Origin: Deltaproteobacteria bacterium
Lineage (GTDB): Bacteria > Myxococcota_A > UBA9160 > UBA4427
DNA length: 64,000 bases
Assembly: GCA_016713665.1 (NCBI GenBank)
Contig: JADJOR010000002.1
Location: 992,001-1,056,000, forward strand
Reading direction: 5' to 3'
How positions within the stretch are numbered: position 1 is the first letter of the stretch; every line of letters starts with the position of its first letter. Positions 1-8,653 of this stretch are shown here, piece after piece. The translations under genes were made by a program, and so were the position numbers. A model generated the notes under the pieces. That model had not been told where the DNA came from and made no database searches. It worked only from the letters and a program-made list of their open reading frames with translations.

Positions 1-72
1 CTGGCGAGCGACGAGAGCAGCTTCATCACGGGGCAGTGGATCTCGCCCAACGGCGGGCTCGTGATGTGTTAG
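1..72 (+). CDS. Short-chain dehydrogenase/reductase, 3' end only
   Basis: Only the last 23 codons are inside the window. They read LASDESSFITGQWISPNGG followed by LVMC and TAG. The string ASDESSFITGQ and the following NGG match the C-terminal signature of classical SDR oxidoreductases, whose usual form is ASDxxxxxTGxxxxVDGG. The rest of the gene, including the cofactor and catalytic sites, lies upstream, so substrate and exact function cannot be stated. The EthD-domain gene follows 88 bp downstream on the same strand. Confidence 0.8.
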   Translation: MASDESSFITGQWISPNGGLVMC

Positions 73-160
73 GCCCGGGCGATCCTCGCCCGGATCGGTG
101 CCCGGATCGGTGATCCCCGACGCGTTCGGGGCGGCCCTCGCCGCGGGGGCGGGAGGAACG

Positions 161-844
161 ATGCAGAAGCTCATGTATCTCGTGCGCGACGCGGCGACGA
201 CCGACGGCGACGCCCTGCGCCAGGCGATCCTCGCGAAGGCGGTGCCCGCGATCCGCGCTTGTGGTGGGCGGGAGATCGCCGTCTTCGCGGCGGATCGCGA
301 CGTCGCGGCGGGCAAGCCGGTGCGGCAGATCTCGCCGCCGATCCGGGCCTTCGTCTCTTTCTGGCTCGAGGACGCGGCCGATCGGGGGCCGGCCGAGGCG
401 GCGCTTCGGGCGCTCGCGCAGGGCCTCGACGGCTACCTCGTCGTCGAGTCGCGGCCGGTCGTCCATGCGATGCCGAAGGGCGAGCGCACGCCGGGCATGA
501 AGCAGATCTCCTGCGTGACGAAGCGCGCCGACCTCTCCCAGGAGGAGTTCATCCGCATCTGGCACGAGGATCATCGCAAGGTCGCGATCGAGACCCAGTC
601 GACCTTCGGTTACGTGCGCAACGAGATCTTCCGGGCGCTCACGCCCGGGGCGCCGACCCAGTGGACCGCGATCGTCGAGGAGTCCTTCCCGATCGGTGCC
701 CTGACCGACCCCCACGTCTTCTACGACGCGAAGAACGAAGCCGAGTTCAAGACGAACTTCAAACGCATGATGGACAGCTGCGGGCGATTCCTCGATCACG
801 GTCCGATCGAGGTCACCTTCGTGTCCGAATACTACGCAGGTTGA
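161..844 (+). CDS. EthD-domain protein
   Basis: The 227-residue product has a C-terminal half that looks like an EthD/dimeric alpha-beta barrel domain (about residues 120-225), including a W-HEDHRKVA segment typical of the family. The N-terminal half (about 1-110) looks like a weaker copy of the same ferredoxin-like fold, so this may be a tandem two-domain member. EthD proteins occur in ether and aromatic degradation clusters, and their biochemical role is poorly known. I chose ATG 161 because GGGAGG lies 5-10 bases before it; an upstream in-frame GTG (98) has no ribosome site. The stop is 8 bp before the DUF3604 gene, which suggests co-transcription. No signal peptide is seen. Confidence 0.75.
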   Translation: MQKLMYLVRDAATTDGDALRQAILAKAVPAIRACGGREIAVFAADRDVAAGKPVRQISPPIRAFVSFWLEDAADRGPAEAALRALAQGLDGYLVVESRPVVHAMPKGERTPGMKQISCVTKRADLSQEEFIRIWHEDHRKVAIETQSTFGYVRNEIFRALTPGAPTQWTAIVEESFPIGALTDPHVFYDAKNEAEFKTNFKRMMDSCGRFLDHGPIEVTFVSEYYAG

Positions 845-852
845 GGGGAATC

Positions 853-2829
853 ATGGAAAACCAGCTGGGCTTTCTGGGGTGCGGCTTCGTGGGGCGGAGC
901 ATCGCGGTCGCGCTCGTCATCATGGCGGCTTCGCTGCCGGCCGAGCCGGCTTCGGCCCGCCGCTACAGCGAGAAGCGCGCGGCCTGCACCCAATCCGATC
1001 CGCTGAGGCAACCCTTCTTCGGCGACACCCACGTCCACACCGTCTACTCCTTCGACGCCAACGGCCAGGACACGCGCAACACGCCCCGCGACGCCTATCG
1101 CCTCGCGCGTGGCGAGCAGATCGGGCTCCAGCCCTACGACGCCGAGGGCAAGCCGCTGCGGACGGCGAAGCTCTCGCGTCCCCTCGACTTCACGGTCGTG
1201 ACCGACCATGCGGAGATGCTCGGCGAGGTCGAGATGTGCTCGACGCCGGGAACCCCGGGCTTCGGCTCCGATCTCTGCTGGGTCTACCAGAACTTCCGGC
1301 CCGCGACGTTCACCTACTTCGCGGTGCGCAACATGATCCAGCGCAATCGCTTCGAGTTCTGCGGGCCGGACGGCAAGCTCTGTCTCGATCAGGCGCGGGT
1401 CGTCTGGAAGGACATCCAGGGCGCGGCCGAGGAGGCCTACGATCGGACGGCGCAGTGCTCGTTCACGAGCTTCGTCGGCTACGAGTGGACCGCGTCGGGC
1501 GCGGCCGGCGCGAACCTCCACCACAACGTGATCTTCCGCAACGCGAGCGTGCCGGGGCTGCCGGTGAGCGCGGTCGAGAGCGAGTCGGCCTTCGATCTCT
1601 GGAGCAGGCTCCAGAAGCAATGTGTCGACGGGACGAAGGGCTGTGACGCCCTCACGATTCCCCACAACTCGAATCTCTCGGGGCCCGGCTTGATCTTCCA
1701 GTCGGCGCGGCTCCCGCTCGGGGGCGGTCCCGCGCCGGCGGTGGACCTCGAGGAGGCCCGCCTGCGCCAGCGCTGGGAGCCCCTCGTCGAGATCATGCAG
1801 CACAAGGGCGACTCCGAATGCCTGCTCGGAGGAGATACACGGGACGAGGCCTGCGGCTTCGAGAAGGTCCCGTACAACAGCTTCGCCGGCGTGGGGCGCA
1901 TCGCGGCGTCGGACATCGGCTCGGTGGTGCCCGGGACCGCGGGCATGGACCACCGGCCGAACCGCCCGTCGATGGTGCGCGAGGCGCTGAAGTCCGGGCT
2001 CGTCCAGCAGACGAAGCTCGGCGTGAATCCCCTGAAGTACGGGATCATCGCCTCGACCGATACCCATCTCGGCGCGCCCGGGCTCGTCGAGGAGCAGGAC
2101 GCGAAGGGCCACGGCGGCGCGGGCGTCCGCTCGACGCGCGGACTTCCCGACGATCTCGAGTTCAATCCCGGCGGTCTCGCCGTCCTCTGGGCCGAGGAGA
2201 ACAGCCGCGACGCGCTCTTCGACGCGATGCAGCGGCGCGAGGCCTACGGCACGAGCGGGACGCGGCCGGTCGTGCGCTTCTTCGGCGGCTGGGACTTCGA
2301 TGCGGCGCTCTGCAAGGGGCCCGACTTCGCGAAGCAGGGCTATGCGCGGGGCGTCCCGATGGGCGGCGATCTGAAGCGGGGCTCGGCAGGCAAGCGACCG
2401 ACCTTCGCCGTCTGGGCGCTGCAGGATCCCGGAACGAAGGTTCTGCCGGGGACACCGCTCGCCCAGATCCAGATCGTGAAGGGCTGGGTCGAGGGCGGCG
2501 AGGCGCGGGAGAAGGTGGTCGACGTCGTCTCCGCGAAGGGCCGGGGCAGCGTCGATCCGAAGACGTGCGAGACGAGCGGGCAGGGGGCGGATCAGCTCTG
2601 TCGCGTCTGGCAGGACGCGGACTTCGACCCGAAGGAGCACGCCTTCTACTACGCGCGGGTGCTCGAGAATCCGACCTGTCGCTGGAGTCAGCGGCTCTGC
2701 GTCGAGGCCGGCGTCGACTGCGCGAAGCCCGAGACCGTGACCCAGGGCTACGAGGGCTGCTGCCGACCGGACCACGTCAAGACGATCCAGGAGCGCGCCT
2801 GGACCTCGCCGATCTGGTACACGCCCTGA
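853..2829 (+). CDS. DUF3604 family exported protein
   Basis: The 658-residue product starts with a signal peptide (hydrophobic stretch at about 15-30, then PASA). The mature protein opens with FFGDTHVHTVYSFDA, the metal-binding start typical of the PHP-like DUF3604 family, followed by VVTDHAEM and IPHNSN, further likely metal ligands. It contains many cysteines near the C-terminus, consistent with a periplasmic location. DUF3604 proteins are roughly this length and have unproven hydrolase-like activity; they often sit beside CoA-transferase and dioxygenase genes, as here. ATG 853 has GAGGGG at 843-848. A hairpin spans the stop codon. Confidence 0.88.
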   Translation: MENQLGFLGCGFVGRSIAVALVIMAASLPAEPASARRYSEKRAACTQSDPLRQPFFGDTHVHTVYSFDANGQDTRNTPRDAYRLARGEQIGLQPYDAEGKPLRTAKLSRPLDFTVVTDHAEMLGEVEMCSTPGTPGFGSDLCWVYQNFRPATFTYFAVRNMIQRNRFEFCGPDGKLCLDQARVVWKDIQGAAEEAYDRTAQCSFTSFVGYEWTASGAAGANLHHNVIFRNASVPGLPVSAVESESAFDLWSRLQKQCVDGTKGCDALTIPHNSNLSGPGLIFQSARLPLGGGPAPAVDLEEARLRQRWEPLVEIMQHKGDSECLLGGDTRDEACGFEKVPYNSFAGVGRIAASDIGSVVPGTAGMDHRPNRPSMVREALKSGLVQQTKLGVNPLKYGIIASTDTHLGAPGLVEEQDAKGHGGAGVRSTRGLPDDLEFNPGGLAVLWAEENSRDALFDAMQRREAYGTSGTRPVVRFFGGWDFDAALCKGPDFAKQGYARGVPMGGDLKRGSAGKRPTFAVWALQDPGTKVLPGTPLAQIQIVKGWVEGGEAREKVVDVVSAKGRGSVDPKTCETSGQGADQLCRVWQDADFDPKEHAFYYARVLENPTCRWSQRLCVEAGVDCAKPETVTQGYEGCCRPDHVKTIQERAWTSPIWYTP

Positions 2830-2844
2830 CGCGCGATCAGGGCG
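2822..2844 (+). terminator. Hairpin over the DUF3604 stop codon
   Basis: An 8-bp perfect stem (CGCCCTGA / TCAGGGCG) with a 7-nt loop covers the stop codon. There is no T-run afterwards, so it may be a weak or factor-assisted terminator, or an mRNA 3'-end stabiliser. Confidence 0.4.
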
Positions 2845-2932
2845 CGAATCGGGCCTTGCTCGGGCCAGACGCGCCGCGTAGCTTCTGGGCCCGTTCCGGG
2901 ATCGGCTGGAACGAAGAATCCGTGATCGAGAG

Positions 2933-2950
2933 GCCGAGCGCGCCGAGCGC
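2933..2950 (+). repeat. Two tandem 9-bp repeats before exbD
   Basis: GCCGAGCGC is repeated twice head to tail with the start of a third copy. The array ends 11 bases before the AGGAGG ribosome site of the ExbD gene. It belongs to a recurring set of leader repeats discussed in the findings. Confidence 0.6.
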
Positions 2951-2975
2951 GCCGGCTCTGCAGGAGGCGAGATCG

Positions 2976-3380
2976 ATGGCCCGGCGAAGAAGCAGTGCGA
3001 ATGCGCCCTCCGCGGAGGTCGATCTGACGCCGATGCTCGACGTCGTCTTCATCATGCTGATCTTCTTCATCGTGACGGCGACGTTCATCAAGGAAGCCGG
3101 TGTCGACGTGACGCGGCCGCCCGCCGTGACCTCCGAGCCCAAGGACAAGGGCAACATCCTGATCGCGATCACCGAGTCGGGTCAGATCTGGATCGACCGA
3201 CGCGCCGTCGATGCCAACTCGCTCCAGGCCCACATCGAGCGCCTCCACGGCGAGAATCCCCAGGGCTCGATCGTCGTGCAGGCGGACAAGAACTCGCAGA
3301 ACAGCCTGCTCGTCCAGGTGATGGACGCGGCGCGCGACGCAGGCGTGACCCAGATCGCGATCGCCGCCGAGAGCATGTAG
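2976..3380 (+). CDS. exbD: ExbD/TolR-family biopolymer transport protein
   Basis: The 134-residue product has the standard ExbD layout: a short basic cytoplasmic N-terminus, one membrane helix (about residues 20-42, DLTPMLDVVFIMLIFFIVTA) and a periplasmic domain. The helix carries the conserved Asp of VDLTPMLD needed for proton-driven energising of TonB or Tol/MotAB-like complexes. Length is normal for ExbD (about 135-145). AGGAGG lies 9 bases before ATG 2976. No ExbB/TolQ or TonB gene is adjacent in this window, so its partners must be elsewhere. It is followed by a convergent dioxygenase gene. Confidence 0.85.
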   Translation: MARRRSSANAPSAEVDLTPMLDVVFIMLIFFIVTATFIKEAGVDVTRPPAVTSEPKDKGNILIAITESGQIWIDRRAVDANSLQAHIERLHGENPQGSIVVQADKNSQNSLLVQVMDAARDAGVTQIAIAAESM

Positions 3381-3409
3381 GACCGAGCGAGGACTGCGGC
3401 GCCGCCGTC

Positions 3410-4261
3410 TCAGACGGGGCGCTCGCCCCGGATCGTCACGCGATACATCACGCGCTCGTAGTCGGCGTAGTCGTCGATCGCGTAGTGCTGAAGCCAGCGA
3501 TTGTCCCACATCGTGAGCGTGCCGTTCTCCCAATGGACGCGACAGGTGAGCTCCGGCCTCGTCGAGAGGTCGTAGAGCATCGCGAGCAACGCCGCGCTCT
3601 CGGGCTTCGAGAGCCCGACGATCTGCTGCGTGAACATCGGGTTGACGTAGAGGCTCTTGCGCCCGGTGACCGGATGGGTCCGCACGAGCGGGTGGACCAC
3701 CTCCTCGTAGATGCGCTCGCTGTACGTGTACTGGATCGCCGTCTCGCCGCGGTACTTGGCGTCGCCGGTCGTCTTCGGGTCGTAGGCGGTGCTCGCGCTG
3801 TGGATCGCCGACAGCGGCTCGAGGAAGCGGCGAACGGGCTCGGACAGAACCTGCCAGGCCCGCTCCATCGAGGCGAAGATCGTGTCGCCGCCGACCGGGG
3901 GCACCTTCTCGCCGTAGAGGATCGTGAGCGAGCTCGGGCATTCGAAGAAGCTGTTGTCGCTGTGCCACGAGGTCCCGAAGAAGGCCTGCTCACCGGCGGG
4001 CTTGAGCACGCGGATGATCTCGGGGTGCTCGCCCATGCCCTTCGCGATCGGGTGGACGTCGGGCGTCCCGAAGCTCCGCGCGAAGGCGAGCAGCCCCGGG
4101 TGGTCGAGCTGCTAACCTCGGATGCAGAGCACGCCGTAGCGGTAGAGCGCTTCTTCGAGGGCCTTGCGCTCGGCCGAGTCGAGGGGGCGGGAGAGGTCGA
4201 TCCCGCGCAGCTCGGCGCCGAGGGCGCCCGAGAGGCCGCGGATCTGCAGATGAGTCGTCAT
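3410..4261 (-). pseudogene. TauD/TfdA-family dioxygenase, interrupted by in-frame TAG
   Basis: Reading from ATG 4261 gives a continuous TauD/TfdA-like frame of 283 codons except for one TAG at codon 50 (4114-4112). Upstream the protein reads GALGAELRGIDLSRPL, the family N-terminus; just after the stop it continues QLDHPGLLAFARSFG. Downstream are the Fe(II) ligands WHSD and LQHYA, the 2-oxoglutarate-binding region and the usual C-terminus. Such enzymes hydroxylate small substrates using 2-oxoglutarate and O2. A CAG-to-TAG transition would explain the defect, as the family often has Gln near this place. Translation could otherwise restart only at codon 76 (4036), losing the N-terminal strand. 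It may be a young pseudogene, a readthrough gene or a sequence error. Confidence 0.8.
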
Positions 4262-4440
4262 CGGGGCATCGCCTTTCGATCGCGCGGCGAAGGCCGCGTC
4301 GCTTCGAGCGGAAGGCTAAGCGACGTCCCGGCGTCCCGCGATCCGCAAAGAGCGCGGTTTCGTTCTGATCGTCGCCTGACGACCCGTCGGGTTAGGCTCG
4401 ATCGCGACCTCGAGACGGGGTCTCTTCGGGAGGGCAGAGC

Positions 4441-5190
4441 TTGCGGGGCGACGAAGACGTGCGGGCGGAAGGGCAGGACGTGGGGGGCGAGGGCGAGCTC
4501 GTCCGGCAGGCGAGGGCGAGCGGGCGAGGCGCTTCGCCCGAACGAGCTCGGGTGCTCGTGATCGAGGCGGTCGCCGAGCTCGGGCAGCGGCTCGGCGAGG
4601 GGCTCGGCCGTGCGGGATTCGCGGCCCGGGTCTGTGCCGACGCCCGGACGGGCTTGCAGGCGTTTCTCTTCGATCTCCCGGACCTGATCGTCACGCGCGC
4701 GCAGGCGGCGGATCCCGAGGGCCGCGCGGTGCTGCGCGACATCCGCGCGATCTCGGACGTGCCGGTCGTTCTCGTCGGCGACGCAGGTGCGGAGTCGGTT
4801 CGGGATCGGGTCCTGGCCGGGTCGGTCGACGCAGACGAGGTCGCACGCCTCGCGTCCGCGATCGTCGCGGCGGTCGAGGGTGGGTCGCGGCGGACGGATG
4901 AGACAGGTTGGACGACTGGGGACGTCGCCAGCCTGGAGCGGACGTCCGGCCCGCGCAGAATCACGGCCGCTCAGGTTCGAAGCATCGCGCGGTCCGAGCT
5001 CGAGGCCGAGCTCGAGCGTCTGCTCGTCGACTGCCGCGGCAATCTCGCGGAGATGGCCCGCCGCATGGGCAAGGACCGTTCGACGATCCGGTATCACCTG
5101 CGCCGATTCGGCATGCTGGCCGAGGATCGATCGCCCCGACCCGAGCAGGCGGCTCATGCGGCCGGCGAGGCGTCTCGCCCGCCGGCCTGA
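4441..5190 (+). CDS. Degenerate receiver plus Fis-type HTH regulator
   Basis: The 249-residue product has a response-regulator-like fold at about residues 38-145 (ARVLVIEAVAEL, then FDLPDLIVTR) and a Fis-family helix-turn-helix near the C-terminus (about 190-225: GNLAEMARRMGKDRST, IRYHLRRFGM). The receiver lacks the phospho-acceptor Asp (PDLIVTR where PDLIVLD is expected), the acidic pair after strand 1 and the usual Thr/Ser of strand 4. It is therefore unlikely to be phosphorylated. The Fis HTH is the DNA-binding domain of PrrA/ActR- and NtrC-type regulators. I use TTG 4441 because GGAGG sits 8 bases upstream. It is divergent from the dioxygenase gene, which it might regulate. Confidence 0.7.
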   Translation: MRGDEDVRAEGQDVGGEGELVRQARASGRGASPERARVLVIEAVAELGQRLGEGLGRAGFAARVCADARTGLQAFLFDLPDLIVTRAQAADPEGRAVLRDIRAISDVPVVLVGDAGAESVRDRVLAGSVDADEVARLASAIVAAVEGGSRRTDETGWTTGDVASLERTSGPRRITAAQVRSIARSELEAELERLLVDCRGNLAEMARRMGKDRSTIRYHLRRFGMLAEDRSPRPEQAAHAAGEASRPPA

Positions 5191-5203
5191 GCCGACGACG
5201 CGC

Positions 5204-5578
5204 TCAGAGCTCGCCCATCTTGCGTTGGAAGGCGTACTCGGCGGGCTCGCTGACGAGCACCTCGTAGGGCGCCTCGAAGACCGGCCGGCAATCCGCACCG
5301 TTGATCGCGTTCACCGCACAAGCCGGCGAGGCCAGGATCGCCGCCGGGACGAAGAGCACGGCGCCGATGCCGGCGCGCAGCGCCGCGAGCGGGCGCAAGA
5401 CCGCGATGTCGATGCCGGTCGAGATGATCCTCTGACCGACCGAGCCCTCCCACTCCGCCGCCGACGGCTGCGCATGGCCGACCGTCAGCAGCGCCACGGC
5501 CGCCGCCAAAAAGGTCACCCGGGAGATTCGGATCGAGGAGCCCTTCGAAGGGCAGGAGCGGGTCGGGCGCGTGCGCAT
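5204..5578 (-). CDS. Small exported or membrane protein, unknown
   Basis: This 124-residue product has a basic N-terminus and a hydrophobic stretch (VTFLAAAVALLTVGHA, about 21-36) that looks like a signal peptide. A second hydrophobic segment follows at about 65-90 (IGAVLFVPAAILASPACAV). Two cysteines flank the sequence NAINGAD. I do not recognise the family; small proteins of this shape occur in many envelope-related loci. The ribosome site (AAAGG, 10 bases upstream) is weak. It faces the preceding regulator gene tail to tail, 13 bp apart, and is divergent from the symporter gene. Confidence 0.6.
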   Translation of the reverse strand: MRTRPTRSCPSKGSSIRISRVTFLAAAVALLTVGHAQPSAAEWEGSVGQRIISTGIDIAVLRPLAALRAGIGAVLFVPAAILASPACAVNAINGADCRPVFEAPYEVLVSEPAEYAFQRKMGEL

Positions 5579-5721
5579 CGCGTGAGAGCCTTTCTGTCGG
5601 GGTGTCCCGGTCTGTTTGTCCGGTCGAGGACTCGCCGACTCTAGCAGAGCCGATCGGTGCGGAAATGCCGGACTCGACCCCGCTTTCGATCCGGTATGCT
5701 GCGCGACGGTGGAGGGGGAGG

Positions 5722-7008
5722 GTGAGTACGGAAGTCGAGCAAGCCACGGGTGAAGGCGCCGACGGGGATGATTCGGGGCGATTGACGCGCCGCATCCTGA
5801 TCGGGCTGGTCCTCGGGGCTGCCGCGGGCCTGTTGCTCCGTCAGCTCGCGCTCGGCCATCCCGTCACCGACTTCCTGGTCGGCGGCGTCTTCGACGTCGG
5901 CGGCAAGATCTTCCTGGCGAGCCTCCAGCTGCTCGTCGTCCCCCTGGTCCTCGTCTCCCTGACCTGCGGCACCGCCGCCCTCGACGACGTCGCGAAGCTC
6001 GGCCGGATCGGCGGCAAGACCCTCGGCCTCTACATGACGACGACGGCGATCGCGATCAGCCTGGCCGTCGCGGCGGCGCTCCTGATCGAGCCCGGCGCGG
6101 GGTTCGAGCTCTCGAGCGCGGCGACGGGGGCGAAGCTCGCCGAGACCCCGAGCTTTTCGCAGACGCTGATCGAGATCCTGCCGACCAATCCCTTCCAGGC
6201 GCTGGCGGAGGGACGGACCCTCCAGGTCATCGTCTTCGCGATCCTGCTCGGCGTCGCCATGACCCTCTCGGGCGAGGCGGCAGCGCCGCTCATGCGCTTG
6301 TTCGAGAGCGCCAACGTCGTCGTCATGAAGCTCGTCTTCATCCTGATGGAGCTCGCGCCCCTCGGCGTCTTCTGCCTGATCGCGAAGGTGGCGAGCGAGC
6401 AGGGCCTCGAGGCCTTCGAGAAGCTGACCTGGTATTTCGGGACGGTGCTGCTCGTCCTGTTCGTCCACGCCTTCTTCGCCTACCCGATGCTGCTCGTGCT
6501 GGCCGGCCTCTCGCCGCTGGCCTTCTTCCGCAAGTTCCGCGCCCCGATGGGGGTCGGGTTCAGCACGGCGAGCAGCAACGCGACGCTGCCCGTCAACCTG
6601 CGAACCGTCGAGGAAAAGCTCGGCGTCGACGCGTCGGTCGCCTCGTTCACGATCCCCCTCGGCGCCACCATCAACATGGACGGCACCGCCATCATGCAGG
6701 GCGTGGCGACGGTCTTCATCGCCCAGGTCTACGGCGTCGAGATCGGCGCCGGCGGATTCCTCACGATCGTGGTGACGGCGACCCTCGCCTCGGTCGGAAC
6801 CGCGGGGGTGCCGGGGGTCGGGATGGTGATGCTCGCGATGGTGCTGCGGCAGATGGAGCTTCCGGTCGAGGGCATCGGGCTGATCCTCGGGGTCGATCGC
6901 CTGCTCGACATGTGTCGGACCGTCGTGAACGTCACCGGCGACGCGATCGTCTCCTGCGTCGTCGCGAAGAGCGAAGGCAAGCTCCGCCTCGACGTCTATC
7001 GCAGCTGA
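5722..7008 (+). CDS. Dicarboxylate/amino acid:cation symporter (DAACS family)
   Basis: The 428-residue product is an inner-membrane secondary transporter of the GltP/DctA type. The serine-rich SSNATLPVNL loop (re-entrant hairpin 1) and NMDGTAIMQG in TM7 are the substrate and sodium/proton-binding signatures; about eight membrane helices are visible. The family takes up glutamate, aspartate or C4-dicarboxylates with Na+ or H+; the substrate here cannot be read from sequence. Length matches the family (410-460). Start GTG 5722 has GGAGG at 5711-5715. The gene stands alone, with a hairpin downstream. Confidence 0.92.
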   Translation: MSTEVEQATGEGADGDDSGRLTRRILIGLVLGAAAGLLLRQLALGHPVTDFLVGGVFDVGGKIFLASLQLLVVPLVLVSLTCGTAALDDVAKLGRIGGKTLGLYMTTTAIAISLAVAAALLIEPGAGFELSSAATGAKLAETPSFSQTLIEILPTNPFQALAEGRTLQVIVFAILLGVAMTLSGEAAAPLMRLFESANVVVMKLVFILMELAPLGVFCLIAKVASEQGLEAFEKLTWYFGTVLLVLFVHAFFAYPMLLVLAGLSPLAFFRKFRAPMGVGFSTASSNATLPVNLRTVEEKLGVDASVASFTIPLGATINMDGTAIMQGVATVFIAQVYGVEIGAGGFLTIVVTATLASVGTAGVPGVGMVMLAMVLRQMELPVEGIGLILGVDRLLDMCRTVVNVTGDAIVSCVVAKSEGKLRLDVYRS

Positions 7009-7034
7009 GTCCTCCGCTCCGACCGCAGCCGAGA

Positions 7035-7052
7035 TCGCGGCCGAGGCCGCGA
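7035..7052 (+). terminator. Hairpin after the symporter gene
   Basis: TCGCGGCC and GGCCGCGA form a perfect 8-bp inverted repeat around a 2-nt centre, 27 bp after the symporter stop. No T-run follows. Confidence 0.4.
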
Positions 7053-7204
7053 GCGGCCCGACCCGGATCCGTTCCGGCCGGCCCCGCTTTGCCGGCCCGA
7101 TCGGACTGGGCCACAGTCCCGCCGCACGCCCCATCGGCGTGTCCCCCGCGACCGACGCGCGCGCGCGCGGCCGCGCGGCCACCCAACGCGAAGGAAATCC
7201 CCCG

Positions 7205-7813
7205 ATGAAGCTCTATACCGGAATGGGCCCGAATCCCCGAGTCGTCACGATCGCCGTCGCCGAGACCGGCGCGAAGGTCGAGCAGATCACCGTCGATCTG
7301 ATGAAGGGCGAGAACCGCCAGGGCGACCACCTGAAGCGCAACCCCGCCGGTCAGCTCCCGACCCTCGAGCTCGACAACGGCCAGTTCGTCTCCGAGATCA
7401 CCGCGATCGCCGAGTACCTCGACGAGAAGACCGGCAGCAAGCTCATGGGCAAGACGCCCGAGGATCGGGCCGAGACCCGGATGTGGGTCCGCCGGATCGA
7501 CCTCAACATCGTCGAGAACATGGCCAACGGCTTCCGTTATGCGGAGGGGCTCCCGCTCTTCCAGGCGCGCATGCGCTGCATCCCCCAGGCCGCCGCGGAT
7601 CTCAAGGCGATCGCCGCCGAGCGGCTCGTCTGGCTCGACGGCCTGATGGAAGGCAAGGACTTCATCTGCGGCTCGCGCTTCAGCCTGGCGGACGTCCTGC
7701 TCTTCGCGTTCCTCGAGTTCGGCGCGAGCGTCGGTCAGCCCCTCGATCCCAAGTGCGAGCGGCTCCAGGCCTGGTACGCGCGCGTGGCGGCGCGGCCCTC
7801 GACGGCGCGCTAG
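7205..7813 (+). CDS. Glutathione S-transferase family protein
   Basis: The 202-residue cytosolic protein shows the two-domain GST layout: a thioredoxin-like N-terminal domain (about 1-78) with the cis-proline segment GQLPTLELDNGQFVSEITAI, and an all-helical C-terminal domain with the SLADVLLFAFLEF motif (N-capping box). The N-terminus (MKLYTGMGPNPRVV) has no Cys and its catalytic Ser/Tyr position is unclear, so a beta-like or Ure2-like member is possible. ATG 7205 has AAGGA 9 bases upstream. Its TAG stop and the TAG of the convergent CYTH gene share one CTAG palindrome. Confidence 0.85.
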   Translation: MKLYTGMGPNPRVVTIAVAETGAKVEQITVDLMKGENRQGDHLKRNPAGQLPTLELDNGQFVSEITAIAEYLDEKTGSKLMGKTPEDRAETRMWVRRIDLNIVENMANGFRYAEGLPLFQARMRCIPQAAADLKAIAAERLVWLDGLMEGKDFICGSRFSLADVLLFAFLEFGASVGQPLDPKCERLQAWYARVAARPSTAR

Positions 7814-8601
7814 TCGAGCACGCGCTCCGCGGCGGAGCCGGCCCCGACGGGCAGGCTCCGCCGCGCGAGCGCTTCATGCAGGCGGGCGAGCTTGCTCGGC
7901 GCGGGGACGACGGTGCCGACCCCCCGATCCGAGAGCCATCGATGGAGGGCGCGCTCGGTTCGTGCCGCGAGCTCGTCCGGATCGCCCGGATTCCCGGCGA
8001 GCTCGACCTCGATCTCGTGATCGATCCGATCGCCCGGCAGCTCGGTCCGGTCGAGGGCGACCTCGACCGGGATGAGGCCCTGCTCGTCGTGGAGCGCCAG
8101 GCCCTCGATCAGCCGGAGATTGCAGAAGCCCGCATAGCGCTGGAGACGTCGGCCGCGACAGGTCGACTCGAGCAGGGCGAGGAAGCCGGCGAGGGCCGGG
8201 GGCAGGGGCTCGGCGCCGGCCTCGCCCCGGAAGCTCGCGAGCCAGGGCCCCAGGTCGAGACCATCCCGGATCGCCGCATCGAAGGTCTCTTCGGGAAGGC
8301 CCGTCTCCAGCTCGATCCGCCGGGAGAGGGCCTCGTCCGGTCCGCGGCCGGACCGACCGTCGCCGCTCGCTCGATCGGGTCCCGACGGCAGGGCGTCGCC
8401 CTTCAACGTGAGGAATCGGTCTTCGTCTTCGGCGCGCAGCCGGACCCCGATCCGCGCCGCGCGCAGGGCCCCGTCCGCTCGATCGAAGAAGTGATTGACC
8501 TGTCGCACCACGCGGCCCGGCCCGAGCGCCGCCCGCACCCGTTCCCAGGCCGCCTCGTCGGGCAGCAGGAGCTTCAGCTCGGTCTCGATCCAGTGCGGCA
8601 T
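7810..8601 (-). CDS. CYTH-domain protein (triphosphate tunnel enzyme family)
   Basis: The 263-residue product begins with ETELKLLLP, the ExExK signature of CYTH/triphosphate tunnel metalloenzymes, and has HFFD, RIGVRLR, FLTLKG and EIEVELAG at the spacing expected for the beta-barrel's charged lining. Members hydrolyse inorganic triphosphate or thiamine triphosphate, or act as class IV adenylate cyclases. The length fits a single CYTH domain with a short helical tail and no CHAD domain. An insertion of about 25 Gly/Asp/Arg-rich residues after LKGDAL is unusual. The 3' end overlaps the GST gene by 4 bp. Confidence 0.82.
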   Translation of the reverse strand: MPHWIETELKLLLPDEAAWERVRAALGPGRVVRQVNHFFDRADGALRAARIGVRLRAEDEDRFLTLKGDALPSGPDRASGDGRSGRGPDEALSRRIELETGLPEETFDAAIRDGLDLGPWLASFRGEAGAEPLPPALAGFLALLESTCRGRRLQRYAGFCNLRLIEGLALHDEQGLIPVEVALDRTELPGDRIDHEIEVELAGNPGDPDELAARTERALHRWLSDRGVGTVVPAPSKLARLHEALARRSLPVGAGSAAERVLD

Positions 8602-8653
8602 CGTGCAGAGCGGAATAGCAGATTTCCGGCTCGACCCGTCGACCCTTCGGCGG

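Noticed and set aside
7141..7190. Alternating GC run (GCGCGCGCGC) before the GST gene as a Z-DNA regulatory element
   Set aside because: The run is only about 12 bp and similar runs are frequent in this base composition.
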